Below are positions 11,105 to 21,870 of a DNA stretch of 64,000 nucleotides, one piece after another. The translations under genes were made by a program, and so were the position numbers. The notes below the pieces were generated by a model. That model saw only the letters and a list, made by a program, of their open reading frames with translations, ran no database searches and was not told the DNA's origin. Location of the stretch: the NCBI GenBank assembly GCA_037957365.1, contig JARHVA010000002.1, positions 2,066,001 through 2,130,000 on the forward strand, given 5' to 3'. This DNA is from Torreya grandis. Taxonomy: Eukaryota > Streptophyta > Pinopsida > Cupressales > Taxaceae. Positions within the stretch are counted from its first letter, which is position 1; every line of letters starts with the position of its first letter.

Positions 11105-12591
11105 ATGATAAGGGAAATGGCCCTAGAGTTTGAGAAGTAGACGATGGACATTGATAGACTGGAGGAGCAGTACATATATCATCAGGAGCTGATGTATAAA
11201 GAGGAGTGTTTGTTTTGGCAAGCTCAGGCTTTGCAATCCATGGAGGAAGAGGTAGCAAAATGGAGAAATCCATTTATCAAGGTAGTCAGCCTTGCATGCC
11301 CTCTCCTATCCTAAATAAAGCCCCCTCTTTTGCACCAAATCCTTTCTATCAGATAGAACTTGCTCACTTTAGCTCATCTGATGCCTCTACTCTCAATCTC
11401 GTGTGCCTAACTTTCCAACATCAAAAATCATCAAAGTAACCCCCCATGGAGATCAATCTTCTCAATTCCTTATATTGTGAATCTTCCATTGGGGGGAATA
11501 CCATGAGCTATTACATTCCCCTACTAGAGACTCTTTCAGTGCATCAACAGTCTCTTCCTAGCGTTCCTCAACCTCCCCAAATTTTTCAGCATGATATGCA
11601 AACTCTGAGTTGGAGGAAGGAATGCCAAGAACCAGCCTAGAGCTTTGAAGATGATGATGTTGGTGACCTCCAAGAAAGACTCTTTCAGGACAATCTAGCC
11701 AAGCAAATTGAAGATTTAGAGGCTAGGATGAGTTTGCTCCATGAAAGAGAGATAGAACTTCTAGACCTTGCAGAGAAGCCCCAGGACCTTGGAGAAAACA
11801 AAGTTGCTACCTGTTCACAGGAGAAAAATTCTAATTTTGAGATCCTAAACTGGGGGAAAATAGTAGAATCATGGGGCAAGAAGGAGGAGAAGCAAGGTTT
11901 TTCTCAAAACCTTGAAGAAGCCGAAGCTGCTCCTGCTCATGATAATGCTAACGACCTCTAAGAAAAGCTCTTCCAAGAAGATCTAGCTAGGAGAATTACA
12001 AAGTTGGAATCTAAAGAGAGATTCCTCAGCCAGTGTGTGATGGATGGTTCAGACCCAATGACACATCCCATGTCTAAACACACTCCACTTACACATTTTC
12101 AAGAGAAATATCAGGCCACACCTAATATAGATGAAGTGTTGACCAAGTGGAAGGAGGAGAATCATTCGATTCTAGCTCAAGCACTGCCTCCTCTTCCACA
12201 CAATTTTCCCACTTCACCCCTTCTCAAAGAGGAACCTGTTTTGTAAGAGGTAGGTGAGGAGCAGAAGATCCAATCTGCATTTTTTTAGGGGGCTGTCATG
12301 AGCGACAATGAAGAAAAAATAATCATTGAGGCTTTTTGTGAAGGCATCATCAGCAATGGAGAAGACTCAAGTCACACATACATGCAGATGTTCCAACAAT
12401 ACGAGGAGGAACAAAAGCATAGTGAGCTCTCTTCCCCCTTGTTCGATGAACTTCCTTATTGCTTCGATGAGGAGGATGACTACGCTAAAGAAACTGAGTT
12501 GGAGGAGGAAAAGGAGAGGTCTGTCTTCCTTGAAGAAAACCTTGAAGAAGAAAACTTTGAACAGAGAGGTGATGTTCTGTGGGATGAGTAA
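11105..12591 (+). pseudogene. Gag-like coiled-coil ORF of N1, broken
   Basis: A frame opening MIREMALEFEK at 11105 runs through glutamate-rich helical sequence (LEEQYIYHQELMYKEE). It shifts frame near 11250, then stays in one frame from 11206 to 12591 apart from five stops (near 11437, 11638, 11959, 12244 and 12285). Two related coiled-coil modules are visible: LQERLFQDNLAKQIEDLEA near 11671-11730 and EKLFQEDLARRITKLE near 11962-12010, each after an acidic run. The C-terminal part is very acidic (DEEDDYAKETELEEEKE). No zinc knuckle, protease or polymerase motif is present. The position right after the primer site suggests a gag-like protein; a named family was not recognised. Confidence 0.55.
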
Positions 12592-13274
12592 TCAGTTTGT
12601 GATTCCATTTTAGACATCACCACAGTCACCCTTCTTTAAGAAGGTCAAAAGGAAGCAGAGGATGAGTCTGACAAAATCTCCAATGAAGCAAAAGAAAATA
12701 GGTCAAACCATGATGCATTACAGAGGGACTGTGCACATTAAAGGGCTAACGGTGATAATCCAACAGCCACTGATTTCTTGGTGAAGAGCACCCATATGAG
12801 GGACCAGCATTCAACAAGCTTCCAAGGACAAGAATAGTACATATATGTCAGAATCATGTTCGAATTTGATCCATTCAGATACCATCCAATCTAGGTGACA
12901 AGCAAGAGGAGTAGGTCACCAAATCTCCTTTTCATTCAGCTACTTGCCTGGCACCATAAGTCTTCTTACCAGGAAGGGGACTTAAGAAATTTTCTCTTTG
13001 ATCCAGGAGGGAAGCGAGAACACCTGGTTAGTTATATATAGTAGTTTTCTTTTAGTTTCTTTTCCTACTTTCCCTAAGTCCAGTTTACACAGGTAGTGTT
13101 TTTAGCCTTGTGTGTTTCCCTTTGTGTGTGGGATAGAAGCTTCATGTTTGATTCTTGGATATTTGGGGCTATTGCTAACCTTTTTTCAAGTTGCATCTAA
13201 CTCTGTGCCTAATGGACTGCAAGGAAATTGGTCTTTAAGTATAGCAAGCATGCTTCCCCTGGGAGTCACCAATC
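12592..13274 (+). other. N1 3' untranslated region
   Basis: Sequence between the broken ORF and the 3' LTR, with no coding frame. The polypurine tract expected just before the LTR is weak; the best candidate is the gggag at 13261. Confidence 0.55.
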
Positions 13275-13345
13275 TATTGACCATTTTTTTCCCAACAGGC
13301 CAAAAAATTTAGTTCCCCTCTGCCCCTACTATGCTAGGCCATTTT

Positions 13346-14506
13346 TTTTAGGTTGTGCAGCTAAAAGCTTCACTGATGCAAATAGGGAAGGAGGTTGCTG
13401 AGTGTCACAGTCACTGGCGTCGGTTAGGCTGATCGATGTCGGCCAGTGGTGGATAGGAATGCAACCGACGTCGGCAGGAGTCGGCTGATGTCGGTCACCT
13501 CCAGGTAGATAGGGACCAACGTCAGTCACCTGTGTGATTCTGGAACTGTCAGTTGCACAAATAGTTTGTTAATGAACTGAGTGTTTGCATGTTAAGAGCC
13601 AATTTTAGACTTGAAGCTGTGGATCTAATTATTGTAATTAGGTGTCTAATTATTGTTTGCATGAGATCTATATAATAGACTCATGGGTTGTATTGTAAAA
13701 GTGTGCTAGAGAGTAAGCGAGCAAATATTAGCTCCTTCTGTGTATGAAGAGAGCATAGTGTGTTCCTCCTAGTGCCACAGTGCCAAGTGTGGGTGTTGGT
13801 TTGGAGAATCAAGTAGGATTCTTCATGTATGTATAATCTTGGTTAGAAGGTGTGCATGGCTACGTTAGGAGATCTACATGGTAAGTAAGATCATTGATCT
13901 ATAGGTGTATATGTGTGCAAAATCTAGGTTTGCAGGTGTGCAGAACCAGATTAATTTGCAGGTGTGCAAGATCAGGGAAGATAGCAACACAATAAGGAGC
14001 AAGATCAGGAGAGATCTACTTGGAGTACAGTGTGTACTCAGTTATTGAGCAAAGAGAAAGGCAAGGTAGATCCTTCCATAAGTAAGGTCTGTTGAGTTGT
14101 AGGTTGTTACAAGTTCAGGGGAGATCTACTTGGAGTACGTTGAGTACTTGGAGTGCGTGGAGCACTTGTAGAGTGCGTGGAGCACTTGGGTACTGGCAGT
14201 AGTGGATACTGACTGGTTAGAGGTGAACACCAACTCTGTGTTTGAGTTGTGTGTTGGGACCGTAAGAGAGAGAGCTTTGAGGAAAGAATTATTATACACT
14301 TGAGGTGTGGGAAGCCTCTGAGAGGTGTGAAGAAGAACTGGCATCTTCTTTATTGTATTCTTTTTTGTATGAGTATTAATACAAGTTGTGTATTGTCTCT
14401 CATATTCTGTGTTATTTTTGAATTCTAGTTACTTGTGATTCTGGTTTAATTCCGCATGTAAGTTGCTTGTATATGGTAATCAATTGTGCTTCTGTATTTC
14501 CCAATA
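13346..14506 (+). repeat. 5' LTR of C1
   Basis: An 1161-bp LTR. It has a GACGTC-centred palindrome cluster at 13408-13530, and two copies of a 20-bp tandem unit (ggagtgcgtggagcacttgt) near 14152-14191 where the 3' LTR has three. It ends cccaata, against cccaaca in its partner. Confidence 0.93.
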
Positions 14507-14508
14507 AG

Positions 14509-14520
14509 TGGTATCAGAAC
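14509..14520 (+). promoter_or_regulatory. Primer binding site of C1
   Basis: TGGTATCAGAAC starts two bases after the LTR. It matches the initiator-Met-tRNA primer site typical of plant copia elements (TGGTATCAGAGC) with one change. Confidence 0.9.
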
Positions 14521-14577
14521 TAAGGTTGTAGGGAGCAGGTTTATGTTTGATTACAGGTCACTCTCAGGGGTTTCTAA

Positions 14578-14890
14578 TTGAGTGGGAGTATAGCAATGAC
14601 AGAAGAAAGTAAGCTAAGAATGGAGGAATTGAAAAGCATGAATGGTCAATTATGGTCTTATGAAAAGAAAGAGCAGGTAAAGAAATATTGTTGGTTGGTA
14701 TCAGATCAGCTTGAAGGAATTGAAGAAGCAGATGTTGCAGGTGTTGTTGCACAGGATGCTCTGGGATGTTTCTTGGATAAAGTTTAATCTTGGTTAATAG
14801 ATTATGTTGCCTCTTTCCATGCAGCCCCAAGTAGAGGGGTTGGTGAGCCTTGTCATAGTATTGGCAAAGGGGAAGTGAAGCTAAAATTGT
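14578..14890 (+). pseudogene. Gag remnant of C1
   Basis: Starts near MTEESKLRMEELKSMNGQLW, the copia gag N-terminus. It jumps to sequence that in C2 lies at and after the zinc knuckle (CWLVSDQLEGIEEADV), then to a protease-region remnant (SFHAAPSRG). About 170 residues of central gag are missing compared with C2 (22015-22689). The DSG protease triplet region is altered. C3 has the same deletion. Confidence 0.8.
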
Positions 14891-14907
14891 AGGCAGCCAA
14901 CACATGG

Positions 14908-15300
14908 GTGTTGAAGGAGGTCATGCAGGTCCCAGTTCTGAAGATAAGGATAATTTCTTCAGGGAAGTTGAGTGATGAGAGATGCACAAGAACTCTCACA
15001 GTGGATGCACTTGAATTAGCTGGTGGTAAGAAAGCATGTACTCTTTATTTACTTGCTTATATTACTGATTCTTCTTCTATTATAGAGATGTGGCTTTCTA
15101 GGCTTGGTCACATGAGAAAAAAGGAGATGCATGTTCTTAACAGGAAGTCAGATGTCTTTGATAGACTTAAAAATTAGAAAGCCTTGGTGTTTATGGAGGA
15201 GATGGCGGATAGAGATCAGTGGAGAAGGCTGAGTAACTCTGAGCAGAGTAGTTTGGACAGGGATTTGATTCAAAGAAAGCTCGTAGGTAAAAAGTCATCA
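14908..15300 (+). pseudogene. Gag-pre-integrase-like segment of C1
   Basis: The frame at 14908-15177 reads LKEVMQVPVLK and later MWLSRLGHMRKKEMHVL. This is the copia gag-pre-integrase signature, in which W-x-R-x-GH-x9-L precedes the integrase zinc site. A second piece from 15184 reads VFMEEMADRDQWRRL. The integrase core never follows; the sequence enters a palindrome-rich spacer instead. Confidence 0.8.
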
Positions 15301-15327
15301 CTCAGAGGTGAACACAGGTACAAGTGT

Positions 15328-15585
15328 CGATCAAGGGGAACCAGCGTCGAACAGACAAGTGCCGATGTCGATCATGCGCAGACCAGAGCTGGTGGTGTCA
15401 AGAAGGGTAAGACCGACGTCAGTCAAGAGGATCGACATCGGCGATAGTAAGACTGACGTCGGTCAGAGGATCGACATCGGTAGAAGGTAGACACCAATGT
15501 TGGTGGGGTCGGTAGTCAGGACAGGTGCATGGAACCGATGTCAGTTAGATGCAGACTATGTGGTGACTGAGGTCGGTCATTGTAA
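15328..15585. repeat. GACGTC palindrome cluster inside C1
   Basis: Repeated variants of GACCGACGTCGGTC (gaccgacgtcagtc, gactgacgtcggtc, gatgtcagttag and similar) lie between the gag-pre-integrase and reverse transcriptase remnants. The same motif is clustered in both LTRs. C2 and C3 hold equivalent internal clusters. Confidence 0.85.
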
Positions 15586-15719
15586 TAGATTTTGGGTGGA
15601 TAGCAAGCTATCAAGGAGTCTCAAATGCCTATGGGGAGGACTGAAAGTGGTAAGTAAGCCTCAAATTTGTTGTTCCTCTTCTTTTTACTCATTGCTTACT
15701 ACAGAGTAGGAAGGATCCA

Positions 15720-16560
15720 GGAAACAGTGGGAGCATGGCAGGAATATGATGCAGAACCAAACAGGAGATTTGGTAGGGTTTCCAGCCAGAAGAAATCACT
15801 GAGAGACGAATGGATACCTTAGTTAAAGAATAGAGAGAATGGACATGTGAGACGAAAGGCCAGGTCATATGGTCTTGAGGAAGCTGCATGACAGTGGTAC
15901 AAGACTGACAGGTGGTACCAGATGGATGACAAAGCAGGGCTTTAATCAATGTCAGTATAACCATTGTGTTTGTCTTACTAGGTAGATGATGGTCGCAACA
16001 TTATCCTATTACTATATGTGGAGGATGAGCTTGGTGCAGGTTCAGACATACAGGGTTTTGCTGAGCTAAGGGTAAGGTTAGTTCAGTGGCATGTCATGAG
16101 GAATTTGGAGTAGCAAATTTCTTTGACATAAGTGTGTTCTAGAGACATGAAGATCATAGGTTGATTTGTCTCCAGATGATTGTGTGATACTGGTTAGCAC
16201 GTCGATGGTTGGACAGTTCACAAAATAGGGTCCTGATTCACATGATGAGGAACTAGACCTGGGTTGCCCATGCAGTGGGAGCTGTCAAAAAGTTTGGAGC
16301 CGATCTGGGAAAGAAGCACTGGAGGGTAGTTCAGTGGATTCTTAGGTATTTGAGAGGGACCAGCAGTAAGTCGACATGCTATGCAGGGTCAAGTTCTTTT
16401 CTACATGGGTTTGTAGATACGGATGTGGTAGGTTACTTGAATGATAGGAGGTTCACCATAGGGATTGTGGTGGTTGGTCTTCAAGGTTGAGCTTGAAGAG
16501 GGATACAAGCCAGGAAATAGATTAGATGGGGTATAGGTACAGGTACAGTGCAGTTATTTA
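15720..16560 (+). pseudogene. Reverse transcriptase C-terminal and RNase H remnant of C1
   Basis: Pieces include LNQCQYNHCVCL near 15945, the catalytic region ILLLYVEDELGAG near 16005 (YVED where copia elements have YVDD), QGFAELRVRLVQWHVMRNL, and KKHWRVVQWILRYLRGTSS near 16310. The last is the copia RNase H connection (HW-A---LRYL-GT). Stops and frame changes occur throughout. The N-terminal half of the polymerase is missing. Confidence 0.82.
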
Positions 16561-16565
16561 TCTCC

Positions 16566-16576
16566 AAGTGGAAGAT
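16566..16576 (+). promoter_or_regulatory. Polypurine tract of C1
   Basis: aagtggaagat lies directly before TGTTAGG. It corresponds to the classic copia tract (aagtgggagat) with one change. Confidence 0.8.
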
Positions 16577-17757
16577 TGTTAGGTTGTGCAGCTAAAAGCT
16601 TCACTGATGCAAACAAGGAAGGAGGTTGCTGAGTGTCATAGTCACTGACGTCGGTTAGGCCGACCGACGTCATCCAGTGGTGGACAGGAATGCAACTGAT
16701 GTCAGCAAGAGTCAGCCAATGTCGGTCACCTCCAGGCAGACAGGGACCAATGTTGGTCGCCTGTGCGGTTTTAAAACTATCGATTGCATGAACAGTTTGA
16801 TAACGAACCAAGTGTTTGCATGTTAAGAGCCAATTTTAGATTTGAAGCTATGGATCTAATTATTGTAATTAGGTGTCTAATTATTGTTTGCATGAGATCT
16901 ATATAATAGACTCATGGGCTGTACTGTAAAAGTGTGATAGAGAGTAAGAGAGCAAATATTAGCTCTTTCTGTGTGTGAAGAGAGCATGGTGTGTTCCTCC
17001 TAGTGCCACAGTGCCAAGTGTGGGCGTTGGTTTGGAGAATCAAGTAGGATTCTTCATGTATGTATGATCTTGGTCAGCAGGTGTGCATGGCTACGTTAGG
17101 AGATCTACATGGTAAGTAAGATCATTGATCTATAGGTGTATGTGTGTGCAAGATCTAGGTTTGCAGGTGTGCAGAACTAGATTGATTTGTAGGTGTGCAA
17201 GATCAGGGAGGACAGCAACACAATAGGGAGCAAGATCAGGAGAGATCTACTTGGAGTACAGTGTGTACTCGATTATTGAGCAAAGAGGAAGGCAAGGTAG
17301 ATCCTTCCATAAGTAAGGTATGTTGAGTTGCAAGTTGTTGCAAGTTCAGGGGAGATCTACTTGGAGTACGTTGAGTACTTGGAGTGCGTGGAGCATTTGT
17401 GGAGTGCGTGGAGCACTTGTGGAGTGCGTAGAGCACTTGGGTACTGGCAGTAGTGGATCCTGACTGGTTAGAGGTGAACACCAACTCTGTGTCTGAGTTG
17501 TGTGTTGGGATCGTAAGAAAGAGAGCTTTGAGGAAAGAATTATTGTACACTTGAGGTGTGGGAAGCCTCTAAGAGGTGTGAAGAAGAAGTGGCATCTTCT
17601 TTATTGTATTCTTTTCTGGATGAGTATTAATACAAGTTGTGTATTGTCTCTCATATTCTGTGTTATTTTTGAATTCTAGTTACTTGTGATTCTGGTTTAA
17701 TTCCGCATGTAAGTTGCTTGTATATGGTAATCAATTGTGCTTCCTTATTTCCCAACA
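16577..17757 (+). repeat. 3' LTR of C1
   Basis: An 1181-bp LTR starting TGTTAGG and ending CCCAACA. It is 20 bp longer than the 5' LTR, which equals one extra copy of the 20-bp tandem unit near 17390-17450. The palindrome cluster is at 16640-16770. Confidence 0.93.
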
Positions 17758-17937
17758 ATTTTCATTTTTTGATTTTGCATGAATCTAGCGATTTATATGG
17801 ACTTTGTAGGTTCTGGTGATTTCTATGAACTCATCAGGTTAGTCCTTTGGCGCATGAAGGATCAATTCAGAGAGTTCTGGGTTTTACAAGGCTTCTTCGG
17901 GCTCTAGTCTGAAGGAAATCATACAAAAATTAACGTC

Positions 17938-18290
17938 TTTGAACCATTGAACTGGTTCAAGGCCTTGGTTCAATGTTTAAAGTTCATCGACACTTGGTTC
18001 AACCTTGGTTCAATGCTTCGACTGGTTCAATCGGCCTTAGTTCAATGCATGGTTCATCGCTTCAAGCTCAGTGCAAAGTTCATCACCAATTAGTTCAATG
18101 ATTGGTTCAACCACTTGATTCATCAGCACGTAGCTTTAAATTGTTGAACTAGTTCAACCAATTAGTTCATTTGACATCAGTTCAATGGCTTCCAGTTCAA
18201 CCAGATAGTTCAAAAGCTTAAGTTCAATAGCATCAACGCATAGTGGTTGAACTGTTGAACCAATTTTGGTTCAAGGCTTGGTTCAAGGGT
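17938..18290. repeat. GGTTCAA/TTGAACC motif cluster in the N1 3' LTR
   Basis: Counterpart of 8911-9277. Several sites are better preserved here than in the 5' copy (for example ttgaactggttcaagg near 17946), so the two clusters have decayed independently. Confidence 0.8.
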
Positions 18291-19038
18291 GTGCCCTACA
18301 GCCGAAGGGCAATTTGAGATCCAAATGCCCTTGTGGAGGGAAAGAAGACCAAAAAAGCCGAAGGACACAACCCAAGGTCCTGAAGCCCTTGTGGAGGGCA
18401 GTTCAAGGTCTGGAAGCCCTTGCAGAGGGCAGAAAGAGCTTCAAAGAGCTCAAAAGACAAAGACAAAGACCGGGACAATTCTTGTGGACTTTTTGTCTAC
18501 AAGAAAAGCCCAAAACAAAAGACCTGTGGGAAAAAGGTCACAAAAAATCCTAATGACTTTTGCCAAGGACGGTGACATCCTGAAAGTCATCAATTTTAAG
18601 CAAATGAACTAGCCATTGGGTGATGACCGTGTGGATGTCAAATTTAACATATTGAAGTAGTTTTTGTTTTTGAACTACCAGAGCGCCAACCATGTGAAGA
18701 GAGCCCAAGGAATGTAGTGACCCACTAGAAGACCGCCCTTGAGGGTTGAAAGAGCAAGAAGAAGACAAGGAGCAGAAATGACAAAGCATTCAAGTGGCGA
18801 AGAGATCGAGAGTTATTGTAGATGAGTGGCATGACCTGCTTTTCTCCAAGTTGGCATTGATGAGGGGACAAAGTGTAGTCTATTTGTAGAAAAGAGGCAT
18901 GACCATGCCCTTGCATTAATGTTTGAATTCCAAAGTCAATTTTGGCTATGGTATAGCATGGTTCTAGTAGGCCTCTTCTGAAGGATGACATCAGTAACAG
19001 TGGCTTTCCTCTTCTTGATGTGTTTAGCACACATGGAT

Positions 19039-19940
19039 TGATGAGGAATCTAAAACAACAAACAGCTCTAATGCTACTTGTCAGGATCTTGCTCCTCAAT
19101 AAGAGCACAATATGATTACCTTATATTAGCAACTAAACACGGAATTATACCAAAATGAACAAGTAACTAGAATTCACAAATAACACAGAATATGAGAGAC
19201 AATACACAATCTTGTATTAATACTCATCCAAAAAAAAATACAATAAAGAAGATGCCACTTCTTCTTACACCTTTGTGAGGCTTCCCACACCTCAAGGGCT
19301 CCTAGTAATTCTCAATCAAGAGTTCACTCTCCTACCAAAAATGGTCCCAACACACAACTCAAACACAGAGTTGGTGTTCACCTCCAACCAGTCAGTAATA
19401 ACCCTGCCAGTACACAAGTACTCAAAGTACTTTAAGTAGATCTCCCATGAACTTGCAACAACCTGCAATTCAAATGATCTTACAATTGGAAGGATCTACC
19501 TTGCCTTCCTTTATTGCTCTCCTATGGAACTAGAAGGAGCTACACTTGCTCAACTCTAACTAGCACACTGGCTATCTAGCACACTTTACAATACATGCCA
19601 ATGGGTCTATAAATAGATCCCATACTAAACAATAACTTAGACTTCTAATTTATAATAATTAGACACGTAGCTCCAAGACCAAAAATAGCCTTTACATGCA
19701 AACAATTGCTTCAACAAACTAACTATTCGTGCAATTAACAGTTCTAGAACTACACAGGCGACTGAGGTCGGTCCCTGTCTGCCTGGAGATGACTGACATC
19801 GATCGACTCCTACCAATGTCAGTTTCCTTTCTGTTCACCCCTGACCGATGTCAGTTGGCCTGACCGATGCCGGTGACTATGACACTCAGCAACTCCTCCA
19901 TGTCTACATACAGTGAAGCTTTTAGCTCCATAACTTAACA
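19039..19940 (-). repeat. 3' LTR of C2
   Basis: Its left edge is tgatgagg and its right edge ends ttaaca. It has a decayed palindrome cluster at about 19750-19880. The terminal 45 bases are more diverged than the rest when compared with the 5' LTR. Confidence 0.88.
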
Positions 19941-19953
19941 ATCTCCCACTTGG
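19941..19953 (-). promoter_or_regulatory. Polypurine tract of C2
   Basis: On the minus strand this reads ccaagtgggagat directly before the LTR, the exact classic copia tract. Confidence 0.9.
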
Positions 19954-20028
19954 AGATAAACAGCTGCAACTATACCTATACGTGTACATCATCTAGTTTG
20001 TTCCCTGGCTTTGTATCCTTCTTCAAGA

Positions 20029-20277
20029 TCACTCTTGAAGACCAACCACCACAAATCTTGTGGTGCACCTCTTGTCATCTAAAACACTTGCCATATCCAC
20101 ATCTACAAACCCATGTAGAAAATAACTTGACTCTGCATAGCATGTGCACCTGTTGTTGGTCCCTCTCAGATACCTGAGAACCCACTGAACTGCCCTCCAA
20201 TGCTTCTTTCCCAATTTTTCTCCAAACTTGCTGACAACTCCCACTGCTTGGGAAAACTCAAGTCTAGTACATACCAT
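20029..20277 (-). pseudogene. Reverse transcriptase/RNase H end of C2
   Basis: The 82-residue frame begins MVCTRLEFSQAVGVVSKFG and contains KKHWRAVQWVLRYLRGT and a degraded D-D region (HGFVDVDMASVLDDKR). This is the C-terminal reverse transcriptase/RNase H boundary of plant copia elements. It stops at GLQE, where intact elements would continue into the RNase H active-site region. Confidence 0.85.
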
Positions 20278-20395
20278 GCACTTAACCTCATTATGTGAAT
20301 CAGGACACTGTTCATAAAACTATCCAACCATCAGCGTGCTAACCGGTCTCACACAATCATTTGGAGACAAAATCAACTTGTGACCTTCCATGTCC

Positions 20396-20800
20396 CTAGA
20401 GCAGACTCATGCCAAAGAATCTTGTTGCTCCTAGATTCCTCATGACACACCTTTGAACTAACTTTACCTTTAGTTCAGCAACTCCCTGTATGTGTAACCC
20501 TGCAACAAGCACACAATATAGTAACAGGATAATGTAGCTAATATTATCCAACCTGGTAAAGAGAAACATAATGGTCAAACCTCCATTGTCCTGCAGCTTA
20601 CTCAAGACCATATACCCTGGCCTTCTATCTCACGTGTCCATTCTCGCTCTTCTTTATCCTGAACATCCATTCATCTCTCAGTGCTTTCTTCCAGTTGGCA
20701 ACTCCACCCAAAAACTCTCATTTGGTTCTTCTCCAAGGAATCACATCCTTCATCCATGCCAAGCTCCCACTATTTCCTAGATCTACCTGCTCTGCTTCTT
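20396..20800 (-). pseudogene. Reverse transcriptase catalytic-region remnant of C2
   Basis: Reads ISYIILLLYCVLVAGLHIQG near 20540-20480. The YVDD box has lost its aspartates (YC-VLVAG), so no polymerase activity is possible. Downstream it reads VAELKVKLVQRCVMRNLGA, the usual copia continuation. Confidence 0.85.
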
Positions 20801-20944
20801 TAATAACTTCTTGGTTCTTGACCATCAGTGAGCAACAAGTAGTGTAAAGAAGGGAAATGACAAATTTGAGGCTTACTTACCCTTTAAGTCCTCCATATGG
20901 GTGCTTGAGACTCCTTGATAGCTTGATGTCTGCCCAAAATCTAT

Positions 20945-21150
20945 CTCAGTGACCGATGCTAGTCACATCTCAATTTGCACCCGATCGATGTCGGTTCCAT
21001 GCGACTGTCTCATCACTGATGTCGGTTACCCCTGACCGATGCTGGTGTTTATCTGTCTGGAGTCACCGACATCAGGCTGCACATAGCCGACATCAATCTC
21101 TGTATGGATGTCGACGCTAGTTTTCTAACCGACGTCAGTCTCTGTGTTTT
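20945..21150. repeat. GACGTC palindrome cluster inside C2
   Basis: Degenerate copies (gaccgatgctagtcac, gatcgatgtcggtt, accgacatcagg, gccgacatcaat, accgacgtcagtc) lie between the reverse transcriptase and gag-pre-integrase remnants. Most differences from the C3 cluster are C/T or G/A changes. Confidence 0.8.
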
Positions 21151-21668
21151 ACTTGTGAGCGATGACTTCTACCCGTGAGCTCCTTTTGGATCAAAACCCT
21201 ATCCAAATCAACCTTGCTCTGCTCAAAATTCTTCAGCCTCATGCACTGATCTCTGTCCATCATCTTCTCCTTGAAAACCAAGGCTTTCCTGTTCTTGTCA
21301 CGAACATCAAATTTCTCAAGAAACGTCACTTTCTTCTTTTACTTACAAAAATCTCGATCCATGCTTTTCAAATCCGAAAGCATAACCTTTGACTCAAGAA
21401 CATGCATCACCTTCTTATTCATGTGACCAATCCTATTAAGCCACATCTTTGAATCTACAGCTGAAGTAGATAAACCAGAAAGAGAATCAGTAATACAAGT
21501 AGATAGATAAAGCGTACCTACTTTCTTACCTCTTGCTACAACAAGTGCACCCTTGGTAACCTTACAAGAGTCTGTTGTGAGGGTTATTGTGTAACCCTCA
21601 TCACCCAACTTTCCAACAAAAATCAAATTCTGCTTCAGGATTGGGATATGCATGACCTCCTTCAACAC
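21135..21668 (-). pseudogene. Gag-pre-integrase segment of C2
   Basis: The frame at 21668-21339 reads LKEVMHIPILKQNLIFVGKL and KMWLNRIGHMNKKVMHVLE, followed by DLKSMDRDFCK. This is the copia gag-pre-integrase domain up to the start of the zinc site. A frame at 21329-21135 continues with RKALVFKEKMMDRDQ, then meets the palindrome cluster. The integrase catalytic core is absent at the same place as in C1 and C3. Confidence 0.85.
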
Positions 21669-21699
21669 CCATGTGTTTCCTGTCTACAATTTCAGCTTC

Positions 21700-21870
21700 A
21701 CTTTCCCTTTGCCAACCATTTGACAAGGCTTACCATCCCCTAAATAAATTTCTCCAAAGTCTCCCTGGACATATTCATGAAAAAATTCCCTATTTGGGGA
21801 TGCATGGAAAGAGGCACCAGAATCTAAAACCCAAGATTCTACTTTATCCAAGGAACATACCAGAGCATCT
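21700..21870 (-). pseudogene. Aspartic protease remnant of C2
   Basis: The minus strand reads VLDSGASFHASPNREFFHEY. The DSGAS motif (21810-21824) is the active-site triad region of copia protease. It lies between the zinc knuckle and the gag-pre-integrase domain, as expected. Stops separate it from both neighbours. Confidence 0.85.

Larger units (their letters stand above)
13346..17757 (+). mobile_element. Ty1/copia element C1, internally deleted, nested in N1
   Basis: A 4412-bp element flanked by a perfect 5-bp duplication, ATTTT at 13341-13345 and 17758-17762. The LTRs are 13346-14506 and 16577-17757. Between them lie an iMet primer site, a gag remnant with its middle deleted, a gag-pre-integrase-like segment, a palindrome-rich spacer, and a reverse transcriptase C-terminal/RNase H remnant. 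Integrase and most of the polymerase are absent. The first LTR dinucleotide has decayed (TTTTAGG for TGTTAGG). Confidence 0.93.

Noticed and set aside
13329..13529. Frames rich in DVG/ADVG/TDV repeats in the copia LTRs and spacers (also 15184-15490, 16554-16811, 41354-41638)
   Set aside because: The residues are the translated GACGTC palindrome cluster, not a protein repeat.
14564..14905. Minus-strand 113-residue frame, and its equivalents at 21671-21994 and 42064-42405
   Set aside because: Antisense of the copia gag/protease remnant; it stays open in all copies only because the copies are related.
18266..18612. Two overlapping plus-strand frames of about 100 residues
   Set aside because: They lie in the N1 LTR; the matching 5' LTR region (9290-9600) does not keep the frames open.
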